NCBI RefSeq assembly: GCF_036884655.1
Contig: NC_088356.1
Coordinates: 14,620,501 to 14,684,500, forward strand
DNA from: Musa acuminata AAA Group
Taxonomy: Eukaryota; Streptophyta; Magnoliopsida; Zingiberales; Musaceae
DNA: 64,000 bases
Direction of reading: 5' to 3'
Shown: positions 20,564 to 32,684 of the stretch, piece by piece
Layout of the letters: each line of letters opens with the position of its first letter
Numbering within the stretch: the stretch's first letter is position 1
The notes under the pieces: generated by a model
Seen by the model: only the letters and a program-made list of their open reading frames with translations
Database searches by the model: none
Told to the model about the DNA's origin: nothing
Position numbers and translations under genes: made by a program

Positions 20564-22660
20564 ATGTTCTAGAGAGAGTATGGAGAGGAAAAGATATATC
20601 TTATAATCACTTAAGAGTCTTTGGGTATAAAGCATTTGTTCATATTCCTAAAGATGAGAGGTCCAAGCTTGATAGTAAAGCAAAAGCATGTATCTTCTTA
20701 GGATATGGTCATGAAGGGTTTGGGTATAGATTATGGGATATAGTGAACAAGAAGATTATTAGAAGCAGAGATGTTGTGTTTCTTGAAGACCAATTGTTTG
20801 ATGATGGTGATAATATTGAGAAGCCAAAAACTTCTGTTTATATTCCTTGGAGTCTGGGTCCAGTTCCTTCACCTGTAGTTCATGATGATCATGGGGGAGA
20901 TGAACAAGAAGATTGTGGTGAGAATACCAGTGATAATACACCTACAGTTGATGATGTTGAACCAACTGAACAAGCACCTCCACCACTAGTTGAGATTCCA
21001 TTGAGAAGATCCACTAGAAAGCGACAACCATCTACCAGATATCCTCCACATGAGTATGTTATGCTTACTGACGGGGGAGAACCAGAAACTTACCAAGAAG
21101 CTATTCTACATGAGAATAAGAATGAGTGGGTTAAAGCCATGCAAGAAGAGATGAGATCCTTGCTTGAGAACCACACCTATAACTTGGTAAAGTTGCCTAA
21201 AGAGAAGAAAGCTCTCAAGAATAAGTGGGTTTACAAATTGAAGACTGAAAATAATAGCTCACAACAAAGATACAAGGCACGACTAGTTGTGAAAGGATTC
21301 AGTCAGAAGAAAGGTATTGACTTTGAAGAAATATTTTCTCTAGTTGTGAAAATGTCCTATATTCGAGTTGTTCTTGGTTTAGCTGCCCGCTTAAATTTAG
21401 AAGTTGAGCAACTTGATGTAAAAACAACATTTCTTCATGGTGATTTGGAAGAAGAAATTTACATGGAGCAATCAGAATGTTTCAAAGTCAAGGAAAAAGA
21501 AAATCTAATATGTAAGCTTAAGAAAAGCTTATATGGACTCAAACATGCACCTAGACAGTGGTACAAAAAGTTTGATTCCTTTACGATGAGCCAAGGGTAT
21601 GATAGAACCACATCTGATAATTGTGTGTTTATGAAGAAATTTTTAGATGATGATTTTATTATTTTACTGCTATATGTGGATGATATGCTGATTGTTGGTC
21701 ATGATGTTGGAAAAATTGGAAAGCTTAAAAGAGAGCTAAGTAAGGTTTTTGCCATGAAAGACATGGGATCGATGAAACAAATACTTGGCATGAAGATTCT
21801 TCGTGATAGGAAGAAAAGGAAGATTTGGCTATCTCAGGAGACTTACATTGAAAAGGTTCTTGAAAGATTCAACATGAGTAAAGCCAAAGCAGTTTGTTCT
21901 CCACTTGCAGGTCATTTCAAGCTTAATTCGAAACAATGTCCTACAAGCGAGAAAGAAAAAGAAGAAATGTTCAGAGTGCCTTACTCATATGCAGTAAGTA
22001 GTTTGATGTATGCTATGGTTTGTACTAGGCCAGATATAGCTCATGCAGTTGGAGTTGTCAGCCGATTTCTCTCTAATCCTGGAAAGGAACATTGAGCAGT
22101 AGTGAAATGGATATTAAGATATTTAAGAGGTACTTCCAGGTTGTGTTTATGTTTTGGCAGTGATGAACCTGTGTTAGAAGGTTACACAGATGTAGACATG
22201 GCAAGTGATACTGATTCTAGGAAATCCACTTCAGGATTTTTGATGACATTTGCAGGAGGAGCAGTCTCTTGGCAGTCTAAGTTACAGAAGTGTGTTGCTC
22301 TATCAACCATAAAAGTATAATATATAGCAATTACTGAAGCCAGCAAGGAAGCTTTATGGATGAAAAAGTTTCTACAGGAATTGGGCTTGAAATAGGAAGG
22401 ATATACTATTTACTGTGACAGTCATAGCGTCATTCACCTCTCCAAGAATTCAATATATCATTCTAGATCCAAGCATATTGATGTGAGATATCACTGGATT
22501 CGTGATGTGATTGAGTTGAAAGAATTACAGTTGGAAAAAGTGCATACCAGTGAGAATGGTTCAGATATGTTGACAAAGTCTTTGCCTAAGGAGAAGCTTG
22601 AAGCATGTAGGCGAAGAGCAGGCTTGGTACAACCCACCATATGAGCTGGAGGGGAAGAAT
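20564..22660 (+). pseudogene. pol: T1: TNT1/Tork-like copia pol relic
   Basis: Open in one frame from the end of integrase through RT to RNase H. At 20600-20760 it has the integrase C-terminal part (HLRVFGYKAF, SKAKACIFLGYG, GYRLWD). The RT core follows, with KARLVVKGFSQ, QLDVKTTFLHGDLEEEIYM, SLYGLK and YVDDML, then RNase H around STSGFLM, ALSTIK and DMLTKSLP. The LWD and IRSRDVVF words are close to tobacco TNT1. Stops at 22093-22095 (TGA, Trp codon), 22318-22320 (TAA) and about 22393 (TAG) kill it. Gag, protease and most of integrase are absent on the 5' side, where an inverted LTR fragment joins. A PPT-like purine run (22648-22660) precedes the 3' LTR. Confidence 0.8.
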
Positions 22661-23069
22661 TGTTAGGTCCAGCCCATATGTGGGCTTGGACAATTGGGCT
22701 TATTGAGCCCAAATCACTAATTGAGGGCAGAAAACAAAAGATAAGGTTTGATGCAGGTGGGAGTGCAGCGTGCGTGTGGCAAGTGAGTGTGTAGCATGTA
22801 GTGAGCGACGGCGCACATAGAGAAAAGAAGAGAGAGAGAAATAGAGAGAGAAAGTAAGGTTTTAGAGATTTCTGCTTGATGATCGATGGCCAAACGTTCT
22901 CAGTTTTTGCCCAAATTTTATATGGAGAATCCTTGTAGCAAACTCTACAATCCTAACGGTATTGATCTACAGTTTACCCTCTCTAAGGTACTTTCTTGCA
23001 AAATTCACTTTGTGAGACCTAAAATTTCCTTACGAGGAGATCCACTTTGTGAGACCTAAAATTCCCTTA
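22661..23069 (+). repeat. T1 3' LTR fragment
   Basis: Begins TGTTAGGTCC right after the purine run, as an LTR should. The end is not resolved. Near 23007-23071 a segment of about 35 bp (ctttgtgagacctaaaatt) is repeated in tandem at the join with the SV3 LTR. Confidence 0.55.
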
Positions 23070-24397
23070 CCTACATCCACTCGACCAATTTCTCTTCCAT
23101 CGAAGCCACTAGTATCCACTATCGTTCTTCCTTCAATAGACGATGACCAACTACCTTTTACAACTCTTTCTCATTTTACCGGGTTTAGGAGATAACCCTT
23201 ACTCCCCTACTTACTCCTCTCTCTAACTATTCTAACACTTAAAACTTTGAGAGGAGTTCACATAAGATAGTAGCAGCGTTTCTTTCTTTTTTTACTCTCG
23301 ATTCTTGTATTTTTTAACTAGGGATGAGAGGGGTATTTATAGGCTTCAAGTTGATTCAAACTTAGAGCTTAAAACTATCTCATCCTGGGTTTCCTAGGTA
23401 TGGGCAGTACCATCGCCAGTGTCAATCTGACATTGGGCGGTAGCACCGCTTGATAGGAGCGGTACCACTGCCTGGCACCCTGCCACTGGGTGGTACCACT
23501 GCCTAGTCTGGGCGGTACCACTGCTTGTAGCCTCTCGGAGACTATACCACGATGGTGTACCCTCATGGGTCACTATTTGGGCTTTTTCATTGGGCCAAAC
23601 ACAGTTCATACATAGGCCCAACTAGCTCCTAATTAGGTTGGCCTAATTCTAATCCCAATTATGTGCTAACTACGAATTCTAAGATATTTACTAAGCTAAA
23701 TAAGTACGTAAGTCTAGTTTCTTCCAGCGAGCTTCCGATAATCTTCCGATGAACTTCTAATGGTCTCTCGGCAATATTCCAGCGGACTCCCAACAAGCTC
23801 CTGGACTTCACAATGATCTTCTTGGCGAGTTCCGACGAGCTTCTTTAGCAAGCTCGTGGACTTCTTGATCAATTCCGGCAGAACTTGCAACCAACATCTA
23901 GACTTCCGATGAACTCTCGAACTCCCAATGAAATCACGTCCTTGACTCCGTGACATCATTTTACTTTATGCCTTGCTATCGTAGTTAATCCTGTACACAA
24001 AAAAATATACTTCGATCTAGATAATTATTACTAAACATGAATCATGTTGTCCGACATGTCATTGGTCCATCGACACTTCGTCCGATTCTTCGGCGCATCG
24101 TCCTCTCTTGCGGCTTATTGCCCAATCGGCCAGTTGACCTCTGCAACTCTGATATCCTTGGTGTAATATTTGCTCTTATTGGCCCGAAGCTTGAAACCAT
24201 GGCCCGAACCCTTCTGCCGATACATCGATCGATCCTTCGGCGTGACGTCCAATCTTCTGACATGTTTCTCCGACCCAACATGATTCTTCCTACTTTAAAT
24301 ATCTCTCCCTGATCGAAGCATCCCATGTCACTTAAAATGCAGATCAAATCATAAACATTTATCAATTGGTTTCATTATCAAAATACGAGATTCAATA
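23070..24397 (-). repeat. SV3 3' LTR, truncated
   Basis: On plus it begins within the R/U5 side (acctacatccactcgacc) and ends attcaata at 24397 (terminal CA mutated to TA). GGCGGT-type motifs lie at about 23400-23540. The outer R/U5 end is lost at the join with T1. Confidence 0.7.
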
Positions 24398-26783
24398 ATC
24401 TCTCCCTTTTTGATGAGGACAACCAACGGAGTTACGGAGTTAACCTTAACTCCCCCTATCAATATGCCATATTGATAGAACCTTGAATTCAAGCTGAATT
24501 CAAGTCATTGCAAATTTCATCATGAATATTTATAACATGCCATCATGCATGACATGATCATACTTCTCCCCCTTTATCATCAACAAAAAGAAGAAGTGTA
24601 ACTTTCAAGTGTTTAGACATACAGTTCAAATCATTGTATAATAAATCTCAATTTTAATCATCATGCAAGCTAACAAATTTAGTAAGTGCCACATCATATT
24701 AGAACATGCAAGCTATCAAGTTTTAGATATGCAAGGTAGTAAGATAGCAAGTTTACAATATACAAGCTAGCAAAAATTTCAAAAGCAAATACAAGATAGC
24801 TTTATTGTTGAAGTGTGTAAGCTAGCGATTCTTGCTTCCTTTTGCAAATGTGCAAGTTGCAAGTTTTGCTTCTTGAGAATATAAGATAGCATTTCTTGCT
24901 TTTTGAAATGAGAAAACTAATAAGTTTTGCCTCTTTTTACGATATGTACGTTTACAATTTTTGCTTCTTTTTAGATGTGCAAGCAAGCAAACAAGTTTTT
25001 CTCCTTACAATTTGTGACCTAGCAAATTTTACACGTTTGAAAGTTGGCAAGATTTTTGCATCTTTTGAGATGAGCAAGCTTTTTTGCTTCTTCTTGAAGT
25101 ATGCAAGCTAGCTAGCAAGCTAGCAAAATTTGCTCCCCCTATGTCATTGTTAAATAGATAGGAAGAATACAATGTTGTAATTCTTTTCCCTTTTTATCAA
25201 TCTTCATATCATGACAAAGGTAAAGTATCAACCTTATTTCAATATGTTTGTGCATCATTATAGTTTTAATTTATAATATGCATAATTTTAAAACTTTACA
25301 TATCATCCTTACTCTATACATGATACTAAAAATAAATAAATCATCATATCATACATGATACTCATAAGCTAGCAAATTTATATCATTTTAGAGCATCAAA
25401 ATAATATCATGAGTATTTCATGCATTCATATCATCACATGAAGAATATTAAGAAGAATTAGGTAATGAGATATACTTCAAGAATACAAGGAATTATACAA
25501 AGACAAAAAAAAGCATATCATGAAAGATAAGATCATGTGAATACCAAAAGACATGATTCATTTTGATAAATCTCCTCTTAAATATTCAAAGAGAAATCTT
25601 AGGAGATCAAATAATAAAAGATATTTAAATGAAATTTTAAGTCATGAATTTTGAATAAGATATTCTCTTTAGTAATTCGCAAAAGGAAACATAGGAGAAA
25701 AAGATTTTAATTCATGCATAAGAAATCTTATGATTTATATAGAAAATCTCCTCTTTAGTAAAATACCAAGAAAAATCGTAGGAGTACAAAGAAGAGATCT
25801 TGATTCAAAAAATCTTAAGTAATTCCAAGAAACCAAGATCATGATTTTGATAAAACTCATTCAAATTTAAATCGTCAAAATCATCAAAATCTCAACATTT
25901 TTTTCAAGAGATTCAAAATGGCATAAATAATTTTATTGGTCTCTTAGTGAAAAATCGATAAGGTAGAGAAAAAGGAAATTTTCAAGAAAAATGCTTTCCT
26001 CCTTTTGTTTCAACTTATTGATTGATTTCATACATGCATGTTCTTTTCTTTCAAATCCATGCATTATTCATTAACACCAAAAAAGAAGATCGCAAAAATT
26101 ATCATGCATAAGTTTGAAATAGAAACTCGTTAAGCATGCTTTCAAATCATCATTACATTTTCATTAAGACTTCGAGCATGGTTTCGTTGAACATAATGTT
26201 GAATGATTCTTAAATATATCTAAACTTCTTTAGTTTCAATTTGTGTGATTGGCTTTATATTAGCATGCCCAAATATTTATTCTTATGTTAAAACCATACA
26301 TCAACATTTATAACGAAAAGATAAAATATCATCAAGATCAAAAAGTGTAACACATAATTCCAAAACATATGATTTCAAATCATTACTTCAAGTCCTCATG
26401 CAAAAAAATCATCAAGTATGATACAAATATTTATTTTCAAAACATTCATCATGATAAGGCATATAAGCCAAAGAAATCATTAAACATATAGTATATTCAT
26501 CAATCATAATTTTATTGAGCATAAGGCATTTCCAAACAAAATAAAAAATCAATACGAAAATCATCAAAATATACATTATTGCTTCTTAAAATATACATAG
26601 GATTTATCTTAAGTATTAGATTTAAGTCTAACATTTTTGTTCATTTATCATAAAACATATAATTTTCATGATTATTTTCAAAATTACTAGAAAGATAAGC
26701 ATGATCCCAATTTTTTAGCATTTTCATTATATTATTAAACATGTAATTTTTAAGAAAAATAATTAAACTAACTTAAAGATAAC
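24398..26783 (-). other. SV3 non-coding region
   Basis: AT-rich with no gene. The PPT abuts the LTR (24398-24412), and two more PPT-like tracts lie at about 24561-24580 and 25131-25150. Degenerate caagctagcaa repeats fill 24660-25130. Confidence 0.6.
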
Positions 26784-27740
26784 TCATGAAAAGCATAATG
26801 TAATTTTGAAATAAATTATGGGGATTTTGATTACTTCATCATCAAAAGTTGTTAAGGCATAGTTTGCTACCTCGCATTTGTTGATTTTCTCCTCGTCTTC
26901 GGATGAGCTCGATTCATCCTAAAGTGGTTCCCTCTTCTTGCGTTCATAGCAAGTAGTTATGTTCTTTTTATTCTTTAATTTTTATTTCATGAACTTTTTA
27001 AAATTCATAGTGAGGAGTTTAAGTTCACCATCACTTGAGCTTATGATCGAGTGGTCTTCAATTGTTCTAAGTCCGAAATCCTTCCTGTTCTTTGGAAGGT
27101 TGTCTTCAAGTTTATTTTGTGCTTTGTACGCCATTTTATATATCATTAATGAACCAAAAAGTTCTTCAAGTGAAAAATTATTAAGGTCTTTTGCCTCTTG
27201 AATTACGGTTACTTTCGGATCCCAACTCTTATTAAGAGAACGTAAAATTTTGTTTACAAGTTCAAAATCCAAAAAACTTCTACCAAGTGCTTTTAAACCA
27301 TTGACGACATCCGTAAAATGAGTGTACATGTCAATAATAGTTTCACTTAGTATCATTCGAAATAGTTCAAAATCGTGCATTAAAAGATTCACTCTAGAAT
27401 CTTAAACTCTAGTAGTGCCTTCGTGTGTGATTTCGAAAGTGTGCCAAATATCGAAAGTCGTTTCGCATATAGAAATTTGATTAAGTTCTTTTTTGTCTAA
27501 AGCGCAAAATAGAGCATTCATAGCTCTAGTATTTAAAGAAAAATTCTTCTTCTCCAAATCATTCTAATGGTTCATTGGAAGAGAAGACCTTTGAAAATCG
27601 CTTTCGATAATATTCCATAAATTCAAATCCGACGAAAGCAAAAAAACTCACATTCGACTTTTTCAATATGTGTAGTCCGTCCTATTGAACAAGAGAGGAC
27701 GAATAAGAGAGTGACCCTCTTGAAAGCCAAAAAGAGCCAT
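26784..27740 (-). pseudogene. gag: gag of SV3 (gag-only family), heavily decayed
   Basis: Starts at the ATG at 27740 (MALFGFQEGHS...). It keeps the SV5-type gag words AMNALFCALDKKELN, FELVNKILRSLNKSWDPKV and ELIGSLM-like. Many stops break it, including in DYTY.KSRM, near 27403 and near 26920. The Lys-rich zone still shows CYERKK, where the autonomous gag has CYECKK followed by a complete CCHC knuckle: the second Cys is Arg and the GHYKSDC half is deleted. It ends with TGA at 26784-26786. Confidence 0.75.
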
Positions 27741-27776
27741 TTCTCTTGGGTGTTAAACCAAATGAGAAATCACAAG

Positions 27777-27788
27777 GCTTTGATACCA
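27777..27788 (-). other. SV3 primer binding site
   Basis: The minus strand reads TGGTATCAAAGC, one change from the family site. Confidence 0.75.
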
Positions 27789-27807
27789 ACTATTAGGAAC
27801 GAGTCGG

Positions 27808-29099
27808 TGTTGAATCTCGGATTTTGATGATGAAGTCAATTGTCATTTGTTATCTAATCTATATGTTAAGATAAGTGTATAGGATTAACTACGATGGAAG
27901 TAAGACATGCAGCAGGAGTTGCACTAGAGTCAAGACCATGATCACATTGAGGGTTCGAGAGTTCGACGAAAGTCTGGACGGTCGTCGGAGATTCTACGGG
28001 AACAAATCCTAGAAGTCCAAGAGCTTGCCAAAGAAGCTCATCGGAACTTGCCAAGTGGATCGTCGTAAGTCCAGGAGTTTGCCGGAAGTCCACCTAAGCA
28101 TCGCTGAGGGTTCATCGGATGTTCGCCGAAAGTTCGCCGAAAGCTCGCCGGAAGAAGCGATTGGTGCACCGAAGCAAGTTGCAGTATTAATATCTTAAAT
28201 ATCATAGTTAGCATGAAGATTAAGTTAGGAATGAGAGATTATCCCATTAACATAATCTGAGTGCAATTGGGCCCTTGATAGACCCAAACTAGGCCGAATG
28301 GATCAGCCCATTCGGACATAGAATTCCTGGCCGGCGGTGGCACCACTTAGGAGATCAGTCTCCCAGGAATGCTAGGCGATGGTACCGCTTGAGCTCAGTC
28401 TCAAAGCGAAGTTAGGCGGTCGTACCACCCCTGTCAGGCAATGGTACTGCTTGAGCTCGGTCTCTGAGCAGTGTTAGGCGGTAGTATCGCCCAATTATGG
28501 CGGTAGTACTGCCAGGACCCCGGAAATCTGGGAGATGATATTTTTTAACCCCAAATTCGAACCAGTTGGGGCCTATATAAACCCCACACTTTCCTGCATG
28601 AAAGGGCACCGAAATCTTGAACTTATTTTGAGAATTTAAGAGCTCTAAAGTGTTGTAAAAGGCCAAAAGTTCTTCTCTCTCTTTTCATCTAAGTTTTGAT
28701 AATTCAAGAGAGGAGTGAAAATCTATAAGGGTTGTCTCCTAAGCCCACCAAAAGGAGTAAAGCTATAAAAGGGTAGTTGGCCTTCGCCTATTGAAGGAAG
28801 GCCTCTAGTGGACATCGGTGATCTCATCGGAGGAGGAAGCCAAAAGTGGATGTAGGTCAAGATTAACCGAACCACTCTAAATCTCGGTTTACATTTACAT
28901 TTTGCTCTCTATCTTAACTACAAACTGCCTCCATTGCTTTTCTTCAATTGTACTTCGCTTAATCTTAAGTTCAAGAACTTTCTGAAATGGTTTTTCATCG
29001 AAAGTGTTTTTATCGTATGAACGTCGTTTTAAATATTCGAAAGTTATCCGCTGCACTAATTCCCCCCCCCCCCTCCTCTTAGTGCTCTTGATCCTAACA
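27808..29099 (+). repeat. SV4 5' LTR
   Basis: 1292 bp, TGTTGAATCTCGG...GATCCTAACA. GGCGGT-type motifs lie at about 28325-28520, with TATATAAA at 28573-28580 and a poly-C run at 29062-29072. It lacks the long 17-bp array of SV5 and SV7, which explains its shorter length. Confidence 0.8.
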
Positions 29100-29101
29100 A
29101 T

Positions 29102-29115
29102 TAGTATCAGAGTGG
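29102..29115 (+). other. SV4 primer binding site, mutated
   Basis: TAGTATCAGAGTGG where intact copies have TGGTATCAGAGC. Confidence 0.65.
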
Positions 29116-29149
29116 GGTTAACGCTTAATCGAATTAAAACCCAAGAGAG

Positions 29150-30296
29150 ATGGCATACGCCAGAAATCAAGATGGCCACTCTGTTACATATTCGTCCATA
29201 TTCAATGGGATGGACTATACCTACTAAAAGACCCGAATGAGGATCTTCCTTATTTCTATAGATTTTGAACTTTGGAATCTTGTTGAAAATGAATTTTCAA
29301 AGTCTTATCTTCCAATGATCGATTGGAATGAATTGGAGAAGAAGACTTTCGTTCTTAATGCAAAGGCTATGAATGCCTTATTTTGTGCGCTTAATAAAAA
29401 CAAGTTCAATCATGTTTCGGTTTGTGAAATTACATTTGATATTTGGCACACACTCGAAGTGACTCATGAAGGCATGAGTAGAGTGAAAGAGTCAAAAATC
29501 AATCTTTTAATACATTCTTTTGAACTTTCAAGCGAGACCATAGGTGACATGTACACCCATTTCACGGATGTTGTCAATGGTCTAAAAGGACCCTAAAGTC
29601 TAAGATCGTGAATAAGATTCTAAGATCCCTTCCAAAGAGTTGGGACCCTAAAGTCACTGCTATTCAAGAGGCTAAAGATTTAAACAACTTCCCTCTTAAA
29701 GAATTAATCGGGTCATTAATGACCTATGAAATGACTGCAAAGCTCATGAAGAGCCAGAAGACATCCTTCAAAGAACAAGAATGATATGACACTTAGAACT
29801 TTAGAAGACCACTTAAGAGAAAACTTAAGTGATGAGGACTATGATGATGACTTGGCACTTTTGACAAGGAAATTAAAAAAATTTATTAAAAGAAATAAGT
29901 TTAAAAATGATACAAAAAATAAATTTGAACCCAAGAAGGACAAAGTTATTTACTATGAATGCAAGAAGCCTGGACACTACAAAAATGATTATCCATAAAC
30001 CAAGAAGAGAACACCAAAGAAGAAGGCGCTCAAAGCAACGTGGGATGACTCAAGCGCATCCGAAGATGAGAAGTCAAATACCGAGCAAGTTGCTCACTAC
30101 GCCCTAATGGCTATCGGAGAGGAGGTAACAAATTTAATTAATGTAGATTTATCATTTGATGAATTATTAAATACTTTTCATGACTTATTTGATGAATGCA
30201 AAATAATTAGTAGAAAATATAAATTATTAAAAAAAGAGAATGAGAGTCTTATTAGTAATTTCAATAAATTAAAAACTAAATATCATGATAGTTTAG
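29150..30296 (+). pseudogene. gag: gag of SV4, 5' part
   Basis: Starts at the ATG at 29150 (MAYARNQDGHS...) and matches SV7 gag throughout. Decay includes a stop in place of Trp in DYTY.KTRM (29225-29227), a stop after VVNGLKGP (29594-29596) with loss of register, and a decayed knuckle (YYECKKPGHYKNDY, both outer Cys lost). It is cut at 30296, where SV5 begins with the duplicated TTTAG. Confidence 0.8.
30292..30296. repeat. SV5 target site duplication, left
   Basis: TTTAG, repeated at 38525-38529. The host gag sequence matches SV7 on both sides once one copy is removed. Confidence 0.9.
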
Positions 30297-32634
30297 TGTT
30301 GAATCTCGTATTTTGATGATGAAACTACTTGATATATGTTTATGATTTAATCTGCGTTTTGAGTAACGCAGGATGCTTTGATCAGGATGAGACAATTAAA
30401 GCAGGAAAATCATGTTGTGCCGGAGAAACATGTCAGAAGATTGGACGTCGGGCCGGTGGATCGGTCGACGTATCGACAGAAGGCTTCGGGTCGTGGACTC
30501 GGGCATCGGGCCAAGAAGAGCGGGTATTGTGCCAAGGATATCGGAGTTGCGGAGTCAACATGGCCGATTGGGCAATAGGCTGCAGGAAAGGACGATGCGC
30601 CGAAGAATCGGACGAAGCGTCGAGGGACCAATGACATGCCGGACAACTTGGTTAATTGCTTAGGATTAATTGTCTCGATCGAAGTTTTGTTTTAATTGTG
30701 CAGGATTAACTATGATAACGATGAAGACATAAAGAGAAACAAAGTGTCGGAGTCAAGCGCGAAGGATTTGTTGCGATTTCGAGAGTTCGACGGAAGTCCG
30801 AAGGTTCGTCGGGAATGCTACCGGAACTAGCCGAGAATGAGTTGGGAGCTTGCCGAAGGGTTTTACGGAAGCTCGCCGGAAGATTCGTTGGAAGTTCGCG
30901 GAGCTCGCCGAGAAAGATCGGAGCTTGCCGAAGAAGCTTGTTGAAACTCGCTAAGATCAAATTGTGAAGTCTAGGAGGATGCCGGGAGTCCGCAGAATGG
31001 TTTCCGAGAGTTCATCGGAAGACTGCCGGAAGTTTGCCGGAAGCTCGCTAGAAGAAGTCTTAACTTGCGGACTTTGTAATAGCTTAGAAAATGTCTTTAA
31101 AATCATAGTTAGCATGTTAATTAGGGTTAGGATTAGGTGTTAATCCTATAACCCAAGTAGGGGCCAATTAGGCCCAAGTTCGGACTGGTTTGGGCCAAGT
31201 TTGGAGCAAAACCAAGTGAGCTGAAATAGTGAAAGAGGTGGCACCACAAGGCCAGGAGGTAGCACCACCCAGGCTAAGTCTCCCAGCGACACTGGGAGGT
31301 GCAACCGCCCCAGCCAAGAGGTGGCACTGCCCCAGGCTCAGTCTCCGAGCGAGACTGGGCGGTGCAACCTCTTCTGTCAGGAGGTAGCACCGCTTGAGCT
31401 CGGTCTTCGAGCTCTGGCAGAGAGGTGCAACCGCCTTAGTCAGGAGGTGGCACCGCCTGGGGCTCAGTCTCCGAGCCAGACTCAGGTGGTGCAACCGCCC
31501 TGACAAAGAGGTGCAACCGCCTGGGCTCAGTCTTCGAGCTTTGCCAGGCGGTGCAACTGCTCCAGTCAGGAGGTGCAACCGCCTGATCCCGGAATTCCGG
31601 GATTTGATCGTTTTGAGCTCCAAATTTGAATTGGGTTGGGGCCTATAAATACCCCACCCATTCAGCACAGAAAGAGCACAGACCTACATCGAAATCTTGA
31701 TCTTTTCTGTGATTCTAAGAGCTCAAAATTGTTGTAAAGCCTTTAAGTTCTCCTCCTTCTGTTCTTCAAAGTCTTGAGTTGTAAAGAGAGGAGAGAAAGG
31801 TTCTGTAAGGGTTGTCTCCTGATCTCGTCAAAAGGAGTGAAACTGTAAAAGGGCAGTTGGCCTTCGCCTATTGAAGGAAGGCCTCTAGTTGACGTCGGTG
31901 ACCTCGTCGGTGGAGGAAGCCAAAAGTGGAGTAGGTCAAGACTGACCGAACCACTCTAAATCTCTGGTTTGCTTTTATTTTGAGCACTTTATCATTACTG
32001 CAAACCTCCTATATAGCTACTGCTCTCTGCGCTTTTACGAACAAGTTTCTAAGTTCTGATCATTCCGAATCTGCATTCAGACGTAAATCGGTGTTTTCGT
32101 ACGATCTTTACATTGCAGTTTACGTTTACGTTTTGATTCTATTTATAACTGCAAACTGTCTTCTGCGCTTTTATGAACGAGTTTCTAAGTTCAGATCTTT
32201 TTGAAACTACGTTTAGACGTAAACTGCGCAAACTGCGTTTTGACGTAAAACTGCGTTTAGACGTAAAACTGCGTTTAGACGCAAACTACGTTCAGACGTA
32301 AAACTGCGTTTAGACGCAAACTGCGTTTAGACATAAAACTGCGTTTAGACGTAAACTGCGCTTAGACGCAAACTGCGCTTAGACGCAATCTGAGCTTAGA
32401 CGCAAACTGTGCTTAGACGCAATCTGAGCTTAGACGCAAATTGCATTTAGACGCAAACTGCGTTTAGACGTAAACTGCGCTTAGACGCAAACTGCGCTTA
32501 ATCTTAAGTAATCTTAGAATCGGCTTTTACATCAAAATCATTTTTATCGAACAAACGCAGCTTTCGGATTTAATCGCTGAAAGATTTCCGCTGCACTAAT
32601 TCACCCCCCCCTCTTATTGCTCTCGATCCTAACA
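30297..32634 (+). repeat. SV5 5' LTR
   Basis: 2338 bp, TGTTGAATCTCG...GATCCTAACA. GGCGGT array at about 31235-31595, TATAAATA at 31644-31651. An array of TTTAGACGYAAACTGCG units fills about 32205-32500, and a poly-C run follows at 32604-32611. Confidence 0.9.
32205..32500 (+). repeat. 17-bp tandem array in SV5 5' LTR
   Basis: About 17 copies of a 15-18 bp unit close to TTTAGACGYAAACTGCG, with T/C alternation at the ninth base. It lies in the R/U5 part, and copy number differs from the 3' LTR (38055-38385). Confidence 0.85.
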
Positions 32635-32636
32635 AT

Positions 32637-32647
32637 TGGTATCAGAG
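32637..32647 (+). other. SV5 primer binding site
   Basis: TGGTATCAGAG, then t instead of c, two bases after the LTR. Confidence 0.85.
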
Positions 32648-32684
32648 TCTGGTTTTTCTCATTTCGTATTTACACCCGAGAGAA

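Larger units (their letters stand above)
23070..27807 (-). mobile_element. SV3: gag-only Sirevirus-like element, both LTRs damaged
   Basis: Minus strand: a 17-bp stub of the 5' LTR (27807-27791), PBS, decayed gag, about 2.4 kb non-coding, PPT, and a 3' LTR truncated at its far end. The 5' LTR is cut by the start of SV4, so SV3 is older. Gag type and lack of pol match SV2 and SV5. Confidence 0.75.

Noticed and set aside
20743..22095. Intact copia polyprotein
   Set aside because: The frame is long, but it is only the end of integrase plus RT, with stops in RNase H and no gag or protease.
31235..31595. CRISPR-like regular repeats
   Set aside because: Units vary in length and spacers are themselves related palindromes. 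The setting is a plant LTR.
32205..32500. Possible centromeric or satellite repeat
   Set aside because: The array is confined to LTR R/U5 sections and is only a few hundred bases long.
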